Of a stretch of DNA of 64,000 nucleotides, positions 17,113 through 25,308 are shown one piece after another. Position 1 is the stretch's first letter. Each line of letters starts with the position of its first letter. The stretch comes from Nitrospira sp. ST-bin5. Lineage in GTDB: Bacteria > Nitrospirota > Nitrospiria > Nitrospirales > Nitrospiraceae. Both the position numbers and the translations under genes were made by a program. The DNA lies in assembly GCA_002083555.1 (NCBI GenBank), contig MSXN01000005.1:74071-138070 (forward strand), in the 5' to 3' direction. The notes under the pieces are model-generated. The model saw only the letters and a program-made list of their open reading frames with translations. It ran no database searches and was not told where the DNA came from.

Positions 17113-19335
17113 ATGCCAGTCGGAAGCTCGCGCCTCGGTTTCATCACTTGTCTCATCGGATTGTCGCTACTCCTGCCCCTGTCACAGGGGCAGGCCGGTG
17201 ATCCTCCTGCGTCGCCCTCTGCCATAATCCGGCACGAACTTCGCGCCAGCATCGACCCTGACCAGCATCAGCTGACCGTGATCGATCGGATGGCCGTGCG
17301 GGTCGGTGCTTCTCAGTCGCCGCTGGACTTCACCTTGGCCACATCGTTGCGTCTCGAGACGGTGGCGCTTGTGACAAGGGTAGGGAACGAAGAGCGCCTG
17401 ATACCCGTCTCGACGTCGCTAGGCGATGCGACAATCGATTCCAATCTTCGGTCCCTTCAGGTCTCGCTGCCCGATCATCAACAAGGGAATGTGACGCTGG
17501 AATGGCGCTATCGCGGGGCCATCGATGATCCTCCGCGCGAACCACGGCATCTCCGATTCGTGACGCCGAGCGAAACGTCAGGGCATATTGGCCCGGAAGG
17601 GGTGTATTTGAGTAGTGAAACCGGCTGGTATCCCGATCTGGCCGGCTCTCTCGCATCCTATGCGCTGACGGTTGAGATGCCGGGCGGATGGACCGCGGTG
17701 AGTCAGGGGCAGGGAGGTGCAAAACAGGATTGCACGAAGCCTCGTTCCGATGAGGCCTGCCGCTCCGTGCAGACCTGGGAGTCGGGCGTGACCGAAGCGC
17801 TTACTTTAGTGGCAAACCGATTCACCGTCACGACGCGGGATTGGAAGGGTGTGAATGGACAAGTGGTCCACCTCGCAACCTATCTATTCCCCGACGATGC
17901 GGCGCTGGCTGACGAGTATCTGGCTGCGACCGCGAAATATCTCGACGCCTATGTTCCATTGCTGGGGCCGTTCCCCTTTGAGCAGTTTGCTGTGGTGGAA
18001 AACTTTTTTGCGAGTGGCTTGGGGATGCCGTCCTTTACCTTGCTGGGAAGCGGCAGCATCAAACGTCACTATATGCAGCCCTATGCCCTGGGGCATGAGA
18101 TCGTTCATTCCTGGATCGGCAACTCAGTATGGAATCGCCCGGAGAGCGGGAATTGGGTCGAGGGGCTGACGACGTACCTGACGAACTATTACTGGCACGA
18201 GCTGAATCACGATGATCGGCAAGCGCGTGAACAGCGGCGATTGATGTTGCAGGGCTACAGCCTCTACGTGACTCCGCAGTTGGATTATCCCATCGCGGCG
18301 TTTCAGCGAAAGAGCGACGAAAAAGACAATGCCATCGGGTACCAAAAAACGGCGATGGTGTTTCATCAGCTGCGGATGGAGATTGGCGATGAGGCCTTCT
18401 GGCGTGGCGTGACACAGTTGGTGGCCGATCTGTCCGGGCGGCATGCCGACTGGCAGGATCTTGAACGTATATTTGATAAGGCCAGCGGGCGGGAGTTGCG
18501 GTGGTTCTTTGAGCAATGGATCGAGCGGCCTGGCGCGCCCGCCGTCGCCATCGCCGAGGCGACGGCGTCTCCCAAGCTGGATCAGCCGGGTGCCTACACG
18601 TTGCGCCTCAGACTCATCAGGGAAGGCGGGGCGTTTCGGTTCATCCTGCCGCTGGCCATCACGATGACAGGATCGACAACCTCGGTGACGGCACCTTTGG
18701 CTGCCGATCAGCGAGACATTGAACTGGTGGTGCCGGCTGAGCCACTGAGTTTGTCGATCGATCCTGAGTTCATGAGCCTGCAACGACTGAAGCGGGAGCA
18801 CCTGGCCCCGGTGTTGAATCTTTTTGTGACCGATCAGCGAAAGGCGATGCTCCCGCTGTTTCTTGACAGCGCGACGCCGTTTAAGGAACTCGTCGCACGA
18901 ATCGAGTCGCAAGATGCGCAGGATCCAACCAATCATAAGATAACCATATTGCCGGTAGACATCGTGGCCTTGCCTCCGTCAGGATCGGTGTTGATCGTGG
19001 CGACGTCAGACCGTCATGCGCAGGTGCAGTCGTTGCTCGCAAACGCGTGCGGGGATCTGGCGACGGTGGGACCGGATGGATTTCACATCGCCGGAACTTC
19101 GTATGAAGGCCGCCGCATGGCGGTGCTGTGGTCCTGTCATCGCCCTGATGCACCCGGTTCGGTGGTCACCGTGTTGTACGCGATGGATCCTGCGGCCGCG
19201 GCGAAGGTGGCACGGCTCCTCTTCTTTTATGGATGGCAGAGCGCGGTGGTCTTCGACGAAGGCACCGTGACAAAGCGAGAAATGTGGCAGGAGTTTCAGG
19301 GAATGAAGGAGGTTCGACGTGATGAACAGCGGTAA
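17113..19335 (+). CDS. Exported M1-type zinc metallopeptidase
   Basis: This 740-residue protein has a signal peptide (about 1-29, ending GQAG) when started at ATG 17113; ATG 17077 lies inside the previous gene. The catalytic motif is HEIVHSW (about 327), with a downstream GNWVEGLTTYL supplying the third zinc ligand. The spacing from the second His to this Glu is 17 residues rather than the 18 of classic M1 aminopeptidases. I recall the same shorter spacing with GNW-x-EGLT in a bacterial M1 subgroup. A substrate-side segment ASGLGMPSFTLLG replaces GAMEN, and YQK near 415 could supply the catalytic Tyr. The last 200 residues are a beta-rich domain without catalytic motifs. The product is probably periplasmic; its substrate is unknown. 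Confidence 0.8.
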   Translation: MPVGSSRLGFITCLIGLSLLLPLSQGQAGDPPASPSAIIRHELRASIDPDQHQLTVIDRMAVRVGASQSPLDFTLATSLRLETVALVTRVGNEERLIPVSTSLGDATIDSNLRSLQVSLPDHQQGNVTLEWRYRGAIDDPPREPRHLRFVTPSETSGHIGPEGVYLSSETGWYPDLAGSLASYALTVEMPGGWTAVSQGQGGAKQDCTKPRSDEACRSVQTWESGVTEALTLVANRFTVTTRDWKGVNGQVVHLATYLFPDDAALADEYLAATAKYLDAYVPLLGPFPFEQFAVVENFFASGLGMPSFTLLGSGSIKRHYMQPYALGHEIVHSWIGNSVWNRPESGNWVEGLTTYLTNYYWHELNHDDRQAREQRRLMLQGYSLYVTPQLDYPIAAFQRKSDEKDNAIGYQKTAMVFHQLRMEIGDEAFWRGVTQLVADLSGRHADWQDLERIFDKASGRELRWFFEQWIERPGAPAVAIAEATASPKLDQPGAYTLRLRLIREGGAFRFILPLAITMTGSTTSVTAPLAADQRDIELVVPAEPLSLSIDPEFMSLQRLKREHLAPVLNLFVTDQRKAMLPLFLDSATPFKELVARIESQDAQDPTNHKITILPVDIVALPPSGSVLIVATSDRHAQVQSLLANACGDLATVGPDGFHIAGTSYEGRRMAVLWSCHRPDAPGSVVTVLYAMDPAAAAKVARLLFFYGWQSAVVFDEGTVTKREMWQEFQGMKEVRRDEQR

Positions 19336-20452
19336 TCGAATGCGCAGTCTGATCGTAGTTGCAATCGCCTTGGTCTTGTGGCCTCAGCTTGGACTGACTG
19401 CCGATCGAGCGAAAAGCGCCCCAGCAGCCAAAGCTCCGGCCAGTGCCGAACGGCACTTCAAGAATATCAAACAGCTCACCTTCGGCCGGCAAAACGCCGA
19501 AGCCTACTTCTCTTTTTCCGGGAATAAGCTGATCTTCCAGTCGACCAATAACTGGATGAAGGATACCTATGCGGCTACGCTGAAGCCGGACGATATTCCG
19601 CTGGGCTGTTACCAGATGTATGTGATGGATCTGGAGAGCGAGAGCGTCCGTCTGGTGAGCACCGGGTCCGGCGCGACCACTTGCGGCTATTTTTTCCCGG
19701 GCGATCGGCGGGTCCTCTATTCATCCTCGCATCTCCACGGTCCGAATTGTCCGCCCAAACCGAAGCGCGAAGGCGCCTATCGCTGGGCGCTCGACGACTA
19801 TGATTTGTTTGCCGCCCGCATCGACGGACAGGAGATGCAGCGGTTGACCAATACACCCGGCTACGATGCGGAAGCCACGGTGTCACCGGACGGCAAAACC
19901 ATCATCTGGACTTCGGTGAGAGACGGTGATCTGGATATTTACGCGATGGATCTGGACGGCTCGCATCATCGCCGCCTGACCGACGATGTCGGGTACGACG
20001 GCGGGGCCTTCTTTTCCCCGGACAGCAAGCGCATCGTCTATCGGGCATCGCACCCCACGGATCCGGCCGAGATTGCGCGGTATAAAGAGTTGCTGGGGCA
20101 GCGGCTGGTGGAGCCGGGCCAGCTGGAACTCTTTATCATGAATGCCGACGGGAGCGGAAAGCACCAGGTGACGTCGAACGGCGCGTCGAATTTTTCACCC
20201 TTCTTTCATCCGGACGGGAAGCGGATCATCTTCTCGTCCAACGTTGAAACCCGCGGCGAGGGCGGCCGGCCCAGCTTTCATCTCTATCTCGTGGGCGATG
20301 ACGGCGCCGGGTTGGAGCGCCTGACGTTCGAGGGAGCATTCAACAGCTTTCCGATGTTTTCGCCGGACGGCAAACGCGTCGTGTGGGTCTCTGATCGCAA
20401 CGCGAAACAGCCGGGCGAATTCAATGTTTTCTTGGCGGATTGGGTGCCGTAA
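19322..20452 (+). CDS. Exported TolB-like PD40 beta-propeller protein
   Basis: This 376-residue protein has a signal peptide (about 1-27). At least four PD40/WD40-like blades follow, recognisable by recurring FSPDGKRVVWVSDR-type strands (SPDGKTIIWTS, SPDSKRIVYRAS, HPDGKRIIFSS, SPDGKRVVWVS) and by DIYAMDLDG-type turns. The fold matches the TolB C-terminal propeller, but there is no TolB N-terminal domain, so it is not TolB itself. ATG 19322 overlaps the peptidase stop by 14 bases and is preceded by AAGGAGG. Translational coupling suggests the two periplasmic proteins work together, for example in peptide or envelope turnover (inference). Confidence 0.75.
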   Translation: MNSGNRMRSLIVVAIALVLWPQLGLTADRAKSAPAAKAPASAERHFKNIKQLTFGRQNAEAYFSFSGNKLIFQSTNNWMKDTYAATLKPDDIPLGCYQMYVMDLESESVRLVSTGSGATTCGYFFPGDRRVLYSSSHLHGPNCPPKPKREGAYRWALDDYDLFAARIDGQEMQRLTNTPGYDAEATVSPDGKTIIWTSVRDGDLDIYAMDLDGSHHRRLTDDVGYDGGAFFSPDSKRIVYRASHPTDPAEIARYKELLGQRLVEPGQLELFIMNADGSGKHQVTSNGASNFSPFFHPDGKRIIFSSNVETRGEGGRPSFHLYLVGDDGAGLERLTFEGAFNSFPMFSPDGKRVVWVSDRNAKQPGEFNVFLADWVP

Positions 20453-20482
20453 GGCAGCGATACGTGGCGTGTGATCGGTCCC

Positions 20483-21577
20483 ATGGATAATTCTGATCCA
20501 GCTCCCTCTGCCGGTCAGGAGTCGCGAGTCTCGTCTCTCGTGTCTCTGGCTAGTCTCTGCGCGGCCCTGGCCTGTGTCTTTTGGGGCCTGCGTCAACTCG
20601 ATGGTCCGACCGCGCGCTATCTGCGCACGATCACGACACCGGAAGGCGGCGGGACGTTGACGGTTCCGTGGATGGCGTTCATCAGTCATGCGGGGAACTG
20701 GATGGGCGACGGGCGGCAGTTGCTGATCGTCAGCGCGATCCTGCTGGCAGTCGGGTGGATGCTGCCGGCTTCACGCGGGATCGCGACGGGCATCCAAACT
20801 CTGTGGGCGCACGGACTGGCCACGGTGCTCGTCCATACGGTGAAACATCTCGTCGGCCGGCCGCGTCCGAAATTCTCCACATCGGGGGAGTGGTCCATTG
20901 CCCCGTCTTTGGCCTCAGGATTCGACTCCTTCCCGTCCGGCCATACGACGGCGACCTTTGCGCTCGCGACTGTCCTGAGCCGCCGGTTCCCGTTGTTGTC
21001 CGCGTTATTCATGGGTATCGCGGCATTTGTCGCGCTCAGCCGTGTGTTGCGCGGATCGCATTTCCCCAGCGACGTCTTCGGTGGGTGGGTGTTGGGGACG
21101 GTGAGCGGGATGGTGGCCGCGAATCCTTGGAAGGACTGGATTCGGTCGGTTGAGTCCGCGTTGTATTACGCCGCGGTCGGAACGGTGTGGAGCCTTGCTC
21201 TCTTTTGGGCATTAGCTGTTCCGGTCGAGGCTCGACCGGAAGGTCTCATTCTCACCGGGGTTGGTGCTTTGTTGGTGCTTGTCGGCCTCTTGAGTCGCAT
21301 TCGCGTCCGATGGTCGAGCAACACAGCTGCTACCACAAGATCAGCTCAAGGACCGATCATGGCGATGGCCCTCGGGTTGTCGTTGATGTCCACGGCACCG
21401 ATTGTGATGGCTGCAGTCGGGTTACTCTGCGTGGCGCTCTGGTTTCGTGGAGATCAGGCTCCAAGTGTCGTGGAAGAGTCCTATTGGGTTCCTGTGGTCA
21501 GAGAGTGTGAGTTGGCGGGTGCGGCCCTGCTGAGTCTGGTCATCCTCGTGGCGTTCCGAGGTGTCCTGCCCTTGTGA
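20483..21577 (+). CDS. PAP2-family membrane phosphatase
   Basis: This 364-residue integral membrane protein has the three PAP2 phosphatase motifs: KHLVGRPRP (about 120), PSGHTT (about 151) and SRVLRGSHFPSD (about 186). These supply the catalytic His pair, so an active lipid-phosphate or undecaprenyl-pyrophosphate phosphatase is expected at the inner membrane. After the PAP2 core come about 150 further residues with four or five hydrophobic segments, an extension not found in simple PAP2 enzymes. A GTG at 20471 would add four residues; I use ATG 20483. It is convergent with the lipid-modifying genes on the other strand, separated by an inverted repeat. Confidence 0.8.
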   Translation: MDNSDPAPSAGQESRVSSLVSLASLCAALACVFWGLRQLDGPTARYLRTITTPEGGGTLTVPWMAFISHAGNWMGDGRQLLIVSAILLAVGWMLPASRGIATGIQTLWAHGLATVLVHTVKHLVGRPRPKFSTSGEWSIAPSLASGFDSFPSGHTTATFALATVLSRRFPLLSALFMGIAAFVALSRVLRGSHFPSDVFGGWVLGTVSGMVAANPWKDWIRSVESALYYAAVGTVWSLALFWALAVPVEARPEGLILTGVGALLVLVGLLSRIRVRWSSNTAATTRSAQGPIMAMALGLSLMSTAPIVMAAVGLLCVALWFRGDQAPSVVEESYWVPVVRECELAGAALLSLVILVAFRGVLPL

Positions 21578-21593
21578 GGGGTGCGGGCGATAT

Positions 21594-21705
21594 GCGAGTG
21601 GAGCGTGATAGGCGAGACTTGCGCGATTCGGCAAGAGTCGATGAGTCCCTGAAATTATCCGTCCTGCCAGTTTTGCGTGTCCCGCCCGTCGCGCTCTTCT
21701 CGCCT
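21594..21705. repeat. REP-like inverted pair, GCGAGA family
   Basis: A plus-oriented unit (21594-21629, gcgagtggagcgtgat...) and a minus-oriented unit (21675-21705) of one sequence family face each other between two convergent genes. The same family recurs at 28324-28412. The pair could fold into a long imperfect hairpin and act as a two-way terminator. Confidence 0.6.
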
Positions 21706-21711
21706 CTTCAG

Positions 21712-23535
21712 TCAGTGACCGAAGATTTTGGGCTCGAGAGCTGGCGGAGGCGGAAGGAGCCCCTCCGGGATTTTCACCATCGGCTCGCTGGCTAAGAGCA
21801 GATAGCCGTAGCGTTTCAAGATCGGCTGATAATTTTTGAGATCCCCCGGCAGTTTGTCCACAAACGATTCCGGCAGCAGAATCATCGAGCGGCCCGGCTG
21901 GCTCAGGGCCGTGCGGAGTTTCTCTTCTTCCCCCGATCCCACGAAGAGCACTTTTCGTCTGGCATAAAACGCCGTCGACGGTCTTGTCGCTCCATAGGCG
22001 ATCAGTTGTTCGTCAGGTTTCAGGTTCAATCCTGCGGCATAGGCCAGTTCCTGCTGGGGCGCGACGAAAAATCGATTCGCCGCGGGCAGGACGAAAATCA
22101 TCAGCACGACCACCACGCCGAACAGCGATCCGCTGGCTGCCCAGAAGGCGGCATTGCGCCTGGTTTCCGACAGGCCGAACAGCCCCACCAAGCCCATCCC
22201 CACCAGCAGGACCGTCGCGGCGACATAGGGCCCGTGGCCCAGGGAGAGTTGCGTGGCTAACGGATATTCTTTTGTGAGCTTGCTCGCCAGCATCGTGTCG
22301 TAGATCCAGGGCAGAGAGGCCATCGCTCCCGCCAGGAGAAACCCCAGCCACATCACCAGATGAACCGATGCATTGGCGCCTCTGGTCGACGGTTCCCGCA
22401 CGCAGCGCGACCAATAGGACGCGGTCAGAATCGCGGCGGCGGGAAAGAGCGGGCCGATGTAATGGGGGAGCCTCGTTGATGAGAGGGTGAAGAAGACGAA
22501 GGTCGCGAAAATCCACGCGGCAGCGAACCAATCCAATTTGTCGGTTGGTGAGGGAGCAGGAATAACGGGTGATGCGTCTATTAACTCGCCGGGCGTCTCA
22601 CTCGACACGCTCAATGTTTTACGTGCCGCGCGCCAATTTTTATAGGTCTGCGGCCAAGCAAAGAGCAGCCAGCCGCTCCAGGGGAAAAAGCCGAGCAGCA
22701 ACACCGGAAGGTAGAACAAGAATCCGAAGCTGTGCCCTTCCATGGGTTTGAGAAATCGCCCGACGGTATTGGCTTGCGCAGAGGCCGTGTATTCGCTGCC
22801 ATGGAGCCACCACATGCCCGCGTACCAGGGCAGTGCGATCAGAATCGTCAAGGCCGTGCCCGCGAGCGGTCGTCCCTCCTGCCAGAATGGCCGCCACTGT
22901 TTTGTGAGAGACAAGTACAACGCGACGACGATCAGAGGAACGAGGAACCCCACCGGTCCCTTCGCCAGCGTGGCGATGCCCATAGCCGCGTAGTAAACCC
23001 ACATCCAAGGGCGTCGCTCGCGCGTGGTCTGAAATCCGAGCCAGAAGGCGAAGAGTGAGAGTGTGGTGAAAAAGATCAACACGCTGTCGGTCAGGGCCAT
23101 GCGGTTCAGCCCGATCATCTGGAGATTCAGCGCCAGCATCAGTGCCCCGAGTAGTCCCGTATTCGCGTCGCGCAGGCGCGTCAGAAATAGGTAGAGCATC
23201 AGGACCAGGCCGAGTCCGAACAGCGCCGACGGGAATCGCGCGGCGAATTCACTGACGCCGAACGTCTTGTACGAGGCGCTCATCAGCCAGTAGACCAGCA
23301 CGGGTTTCGCGTAGCGGGGTTCGTAGTTGAAGGTGGGACTCATCCAGTCGCCGGTTTCGAGCATCTCCCGTCCGGCTTCGGCGTTGCGGCCTTCGTCGCG
23401 ATCGGTCAGGCCAAGCGCGCCCAGATTCCAAAAGAACAGGATGCCGCAGAGGGCCAGCAGTAACCCAATGTGACGAATGACCGGCGAGGAATGTCCGGAC
23501 GAAGGTTCGGGCATCTGCGAGGCGGACTCACTCAT
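21712..23535 (-). CDS. GT39/ArnT-like polyprenol-phosphate-sugar transferase
   Basis: This 607-residue polytopic membrane protein has the GT-C architecture. A short cytoplasmic start and first membrane helix are followed by the periplasmic catalytic loop with LTDRDEGR (Asp45/Asp47), the hallmark of PMT/ArnT enzymes. About eleven hydrophobic segments and a roughly 120-residue soluble C-terminal domain follow. Such enzymes move a sugar (for example aminoarabinose) from an undecaprenyl carrier to lipid A or another acceptor. It overlaps the upstream LAB_N gene by ATGA, and a DPM1-like GT2 lies before that. The trio forms a cassette in which the GT2 loads the lipid carrier and this enzyme uses it. 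The acceptor is not deducible. Confidence 0.82.
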   Translation of the reverse strand: MSESASQMPEPSSGHSSPVIRHIGLLLALCGILFFWNLGALGLTDRDEGRNAEAGREMLETGDWMSPTFNYEPRYAKPVLVYWLMSASYKTFGVSEFAARFPSALFGLGLVLMLYLFLTRLRDANTGLLGALMLALNLQMIGLNRMALTDSVLIFFTTLSLFAFWLGFQTTRERRPWMWVYYAAMGIATLAKGPVGFLVPLIVVALYLSLTKQWRPFWQEGRPLAGTALTILIALPWYAGMWWLHGSEYTASAQANTVGRFLKPMEGHSFGFLFYLPVLLLGFFPWSGWLLFAWPQTYKNWRAARKTLSVSSETPGELIDASPVIPAPSPTDKLDWFAAAWIFATFVFFTLSSTRLPHYIGPLFPAAAILTASYWSRCVREPSTRGANASVHLVMWLGFLLAGAMASLPWIYDTMLASKLTKEYPLATQLSLGHGPYVAATVLLVGMGLVGLFGLSETRRNAAFWAASGSLFGVVVVLMIFVLPAANRFFVAPQQELAYAAGLNLKPDEQLIAYGATRPSTAFYARRKVLFVGSGEEEKLRTALSQPGRSMILLPESFVDKLPGDLKNYQPILKRYGYLLLASEPMVKIPEGLLPPPPALEPKIFGH

Positions 23536-23825
23536 CCCTGATCACTCTTGGCGGGGTTGGTGTGCTTCGGGCGATAGATCAGCATGAGATTGCGCACGTA
23601 GACGACGGCGCCGATGCTCTGCCCGGCAATGAAGACAGGATCTTTCCGATAGATGGCATAGGCCAGCGTGATGAGGCCTCCGACAAGGCTCAAGTACCAG
23701 AAGGAGATCGGCACTTTGCTGGAGGCGCTGCGTTCCGAGGCGAGCCATTGCACGATCCAGCGGCCGAAGAATAGGCCTTGGCCGAGAAATCCCGTGGCAA
23801 TCCAGATGGTGTCGGTCGTGATCAT
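23532..23825 (-). CDS. LAB_N-domain small membrane protein
   Basis: This 97-residue protein has three predicted hydrophobic helices and the lipid-A-biosynthesis N-terminal (LAB_N) motif FGRWIVQWLASERSASSKVPISFWYLSLVGG. Stand-alone LAB_N proteins are commonly encoded between a GT2 and an ArnT-like enzyme and are thought to help flip or handle polyprenyl-phosphate sugars; the exact role is not established. The stop overlaps the GT39 start (ATGA) and the gene begins 18 bp after the GT2 stop, so the operon order is GT2, LAB_N, GT39. Confidence 0.85.
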   Translation of the reverse strand: MITTDTIWIATGFLGQGLFFGRWIVQWLASERSASSKVPISFWYLSLVGGLITLAYAIYRKDPVFIAGQSIGAVVYVRNLMLIYRPKHTNPAKSDQG

Positions 23826-23843
23826 AGATAAGGGGGCTGCGAG

Positions 23844-24575
23844 TTAGTGACGTAGTGTGTACCGCAAACAGCGATGTTGCATCCAGCGCACGGCGATCAG
23901 ATCGTAGAGGCTCTTGAAGAGGCGGTTGCCAACGCCGTATTTGGAAATTCCATGCGCCCGGGGATGGTGGCTGACCGGAATTTCGGTGACGGTGAAGCCG
24001 TGCATGAGGGCTAAGGCCGGGAAAAACCGGTGCATGCCGGTAAAGAGTTGCAGCTTGTCGACGACGGCGCGCCGGAAAATTTTCAGGGAACAGCCGGTGT
24101 CGTGCACGCGGTCGCCGGTCACGGCGCTGCGCACCGCGTTGGCGATGCGCGAGGACAGCTTTCTGACGAGATTATCGTTGCGGCTGGTGCGCCACCCGCA
24201 CACCAAGTCGAATTTCTGTAGAAGGGGCAGCATCTTGTCGATATCGGCGGGATCGTTTTGCAGATCGCCGTCCAGTGTAATGACCAGTTCGCCGGTGGAA
24301 TGTTTGAATCCGGCGTCGAAGGCGGAGGATTGCCCGTAGTTTCGGTCGAAGTGCAGCACGCGGATGGCCGGATAGGTCTGCTGCAGCTGGTCCAGCAGTT
24401 CACTGCTGCCGTCGCTGCTGCCGTCGTCGACATAGACCAGCTCGAACGGCGCGGTTTTGGATTCTTCGCGCGCCGACAGAACCTTGAGCACCCGTTCGGT
24501 CAGCGGCGTGAGATTGTCCCGTTCATCCTTGATGGGAATGACGACGGAGGCCCATGGGCGAGTGGAATTGGTCAT
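23844..24575 (-). CDS. DPM1-like family 2 glycosyltransferase
   Basis: This 243-residue GT-A enzyme has VVIPIKDE (11-18), VDDGSSDGS (49-57) and the metal-binding LDGDLQNDP (101-109), plus the late HHPRAHGISKYG segment of polyprenyl-phosphate hexose synthases. The C-terminal membrane pair of GtrB/ArnC-type enzymes is missing. It is therefore of the short, peripheral DPM1 type, which probably loads a sugar onto a polyprenyl phosphate for the GT39 enzyme. I chose ATG 24575; a GTG at 24608 is possible. A 54-codon remnant of a related gene lies directly upstream and overlaps this start as ATGA. Confidence 0.85.
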   Translation of the reverse strand: MTNSTRPWASVVIPIKDERDNLTPLTERVLKVLSAREESKTAPFELVYVDDGSSDGSSELLDQLQQTYPAIRVLHFDRNYGQSSAFDAGFKHSTGELVITLDGDLQNDPADIDKMLPLLQKFDLVCGWRTSRNDNLVRKLSSRIANAVRSAVTGDRVHDTGCSLKIFRRAVVDKLQLFTGMHRFFPALALMHGFTVTEIPVSHHPRAHGISKYGVGNRLFKSLYDLIAVRWMQHRCLRYTLRH

Positions 24576-24721
24576 CGTGCGTGGCGGCTCCTGCACGAAC
24601 GGGGGCACAGGACCATAGTGGATTCCATATGTGCCGACAACACCGTGATCATCTGTTTCGTGAGCGGGGTGAGATTGTCCCGTTCATCCTTGATGGGAAT
24701 GACGACGGAGGCCCATGGGCG
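24508..24721. repeat. 53-bp perfect direct repeat from a GT2 gene start
   Basis: Positions 24508-24560 and 24669-24721 are identical over 53 bases, offset by 161 bp. The first copy lies within the 5' part of the DPM1-like gene, and the second within the gene fragment upstream of it. Both encode the same peptide, PWASVVIPIKDERDNLT. Confidence 0.85.
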
Positions 24722-24736
24722 GGGTGATGGGCTCAT
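24572..24736 (-). pseudogene. 5' remnant of a second DPM1-like GT2 gene
   Basis: Reading from ATG 24736 gives a 54-codon frame ending in a TGA that overlaps the ATG of the intact GT2 gene. It begins MSPSPRPWASVVIPIKDERD and continues NLTPLTKQMITVLSAHMEST. Up to about residue 37 this aligns with the intact protein (LTPLTERVLKVLSAREES) and then diverges. The DNA of the core is identical over 53 bp, while the flanks have drifted. This fits a tandem duplication followed by loss of most of one copy, or recombination between paralogues. If still translated it may couple translation into the intact gene. No clear ribosome site precedes it. Confidence 0.7.
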
Positions 24737-24850
24737 GAGGCGCGGTGCGGTCTTGATGAAGGTATCAACGTTGTCACGCCGGCATTCTAACGAATGGTCC
24801 GGAGACCGTCAAACGCCGGATCGTTCGATTTTGCGCGGGTGGGCGTGCTG

Positions 24851-25273
24851 TTATTTGACCACCAGCACCGTGCAAGGGGACAAGCGCACCAGGTTTTGTG
24901 ACGTGCCGCCCCAGATGCGGCCGAAGATGTTGGAGTGTCCCGTGAAGCCGACGACCAGGAGATCGAAGTTTCCGTCTTTGGCAAACTTTGTGATGGCCTC
25001 CACGGGATGTCCGGGCACGACGTGGGACGTGAGTGTGACTCCCTGGGTGGCCGCCGCTGCTTCCGCATCCTGCGTGACGCGGTGGAAAAATTCCCGGGCC
25101 TCCTCCTTCGCTTCGTCCAGTTCGCCCATCAGTGCACCATACCGCGGCAAGTGCTCCTCGATGGAAATCTCATGCAGCTCTGCGCCGTCGCGTTTTGCCA
25201 TGGCCAGCGCCATCTCCAGCGCTTTCTTGGCTCCAGCGGATCCGTCGTTGCCTGCCAGAATTTTTCGAAACAT
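24851..25273 (-). CDS. Universal stress protein (UspA family)
   Basis: This 140-residue single-domain protein begins MFRKILAGNDGSAGAKKALEMA, the UspA first strand and helix. It has the ATP-binding motif G-x2-G-x9-G-(S/T) as VGFTGHSNIFGRIWGGTS near the C-terminus, so it belongs to the nucleotide-binding branch. It is cytoplasmic and usually involved in stress or energy sensing. I chose ATG 25273, preceded by AGAGAGGA; a longer frame to 25300 has no such signal. It follows the antiporter gene at 35 bp on the same strand. UspA domains often regulate CPA-type antiporters, so a functional link is plausible. Confidence 0.88.
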   Translation of the reverse strand: MFRKILAGNDGSAGAKKALEMALAMAKRDGAELHEISIEEHLPRYGALMGELDEAKEEAREFFHRVTQDAEAAAATQGVTLTSHVVPGHPVEAITKFAKDGNFDLLVVGFTGHSNIFGRIWGGTSQNLVRLSPCTVLVVK

Positions 25274-25308
25274 GGCCAGTCCTCTCTCTGTGAAATGCAA
25301 TGGCGGCG

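Noticed and set aside
21594..21795. 73-codon plus-strand frame after the PAP2 gene
   Set aside because: It lies across the REP-like inverted pair and the end of the convergent GT39 gene; its sequence is repeat-derived.
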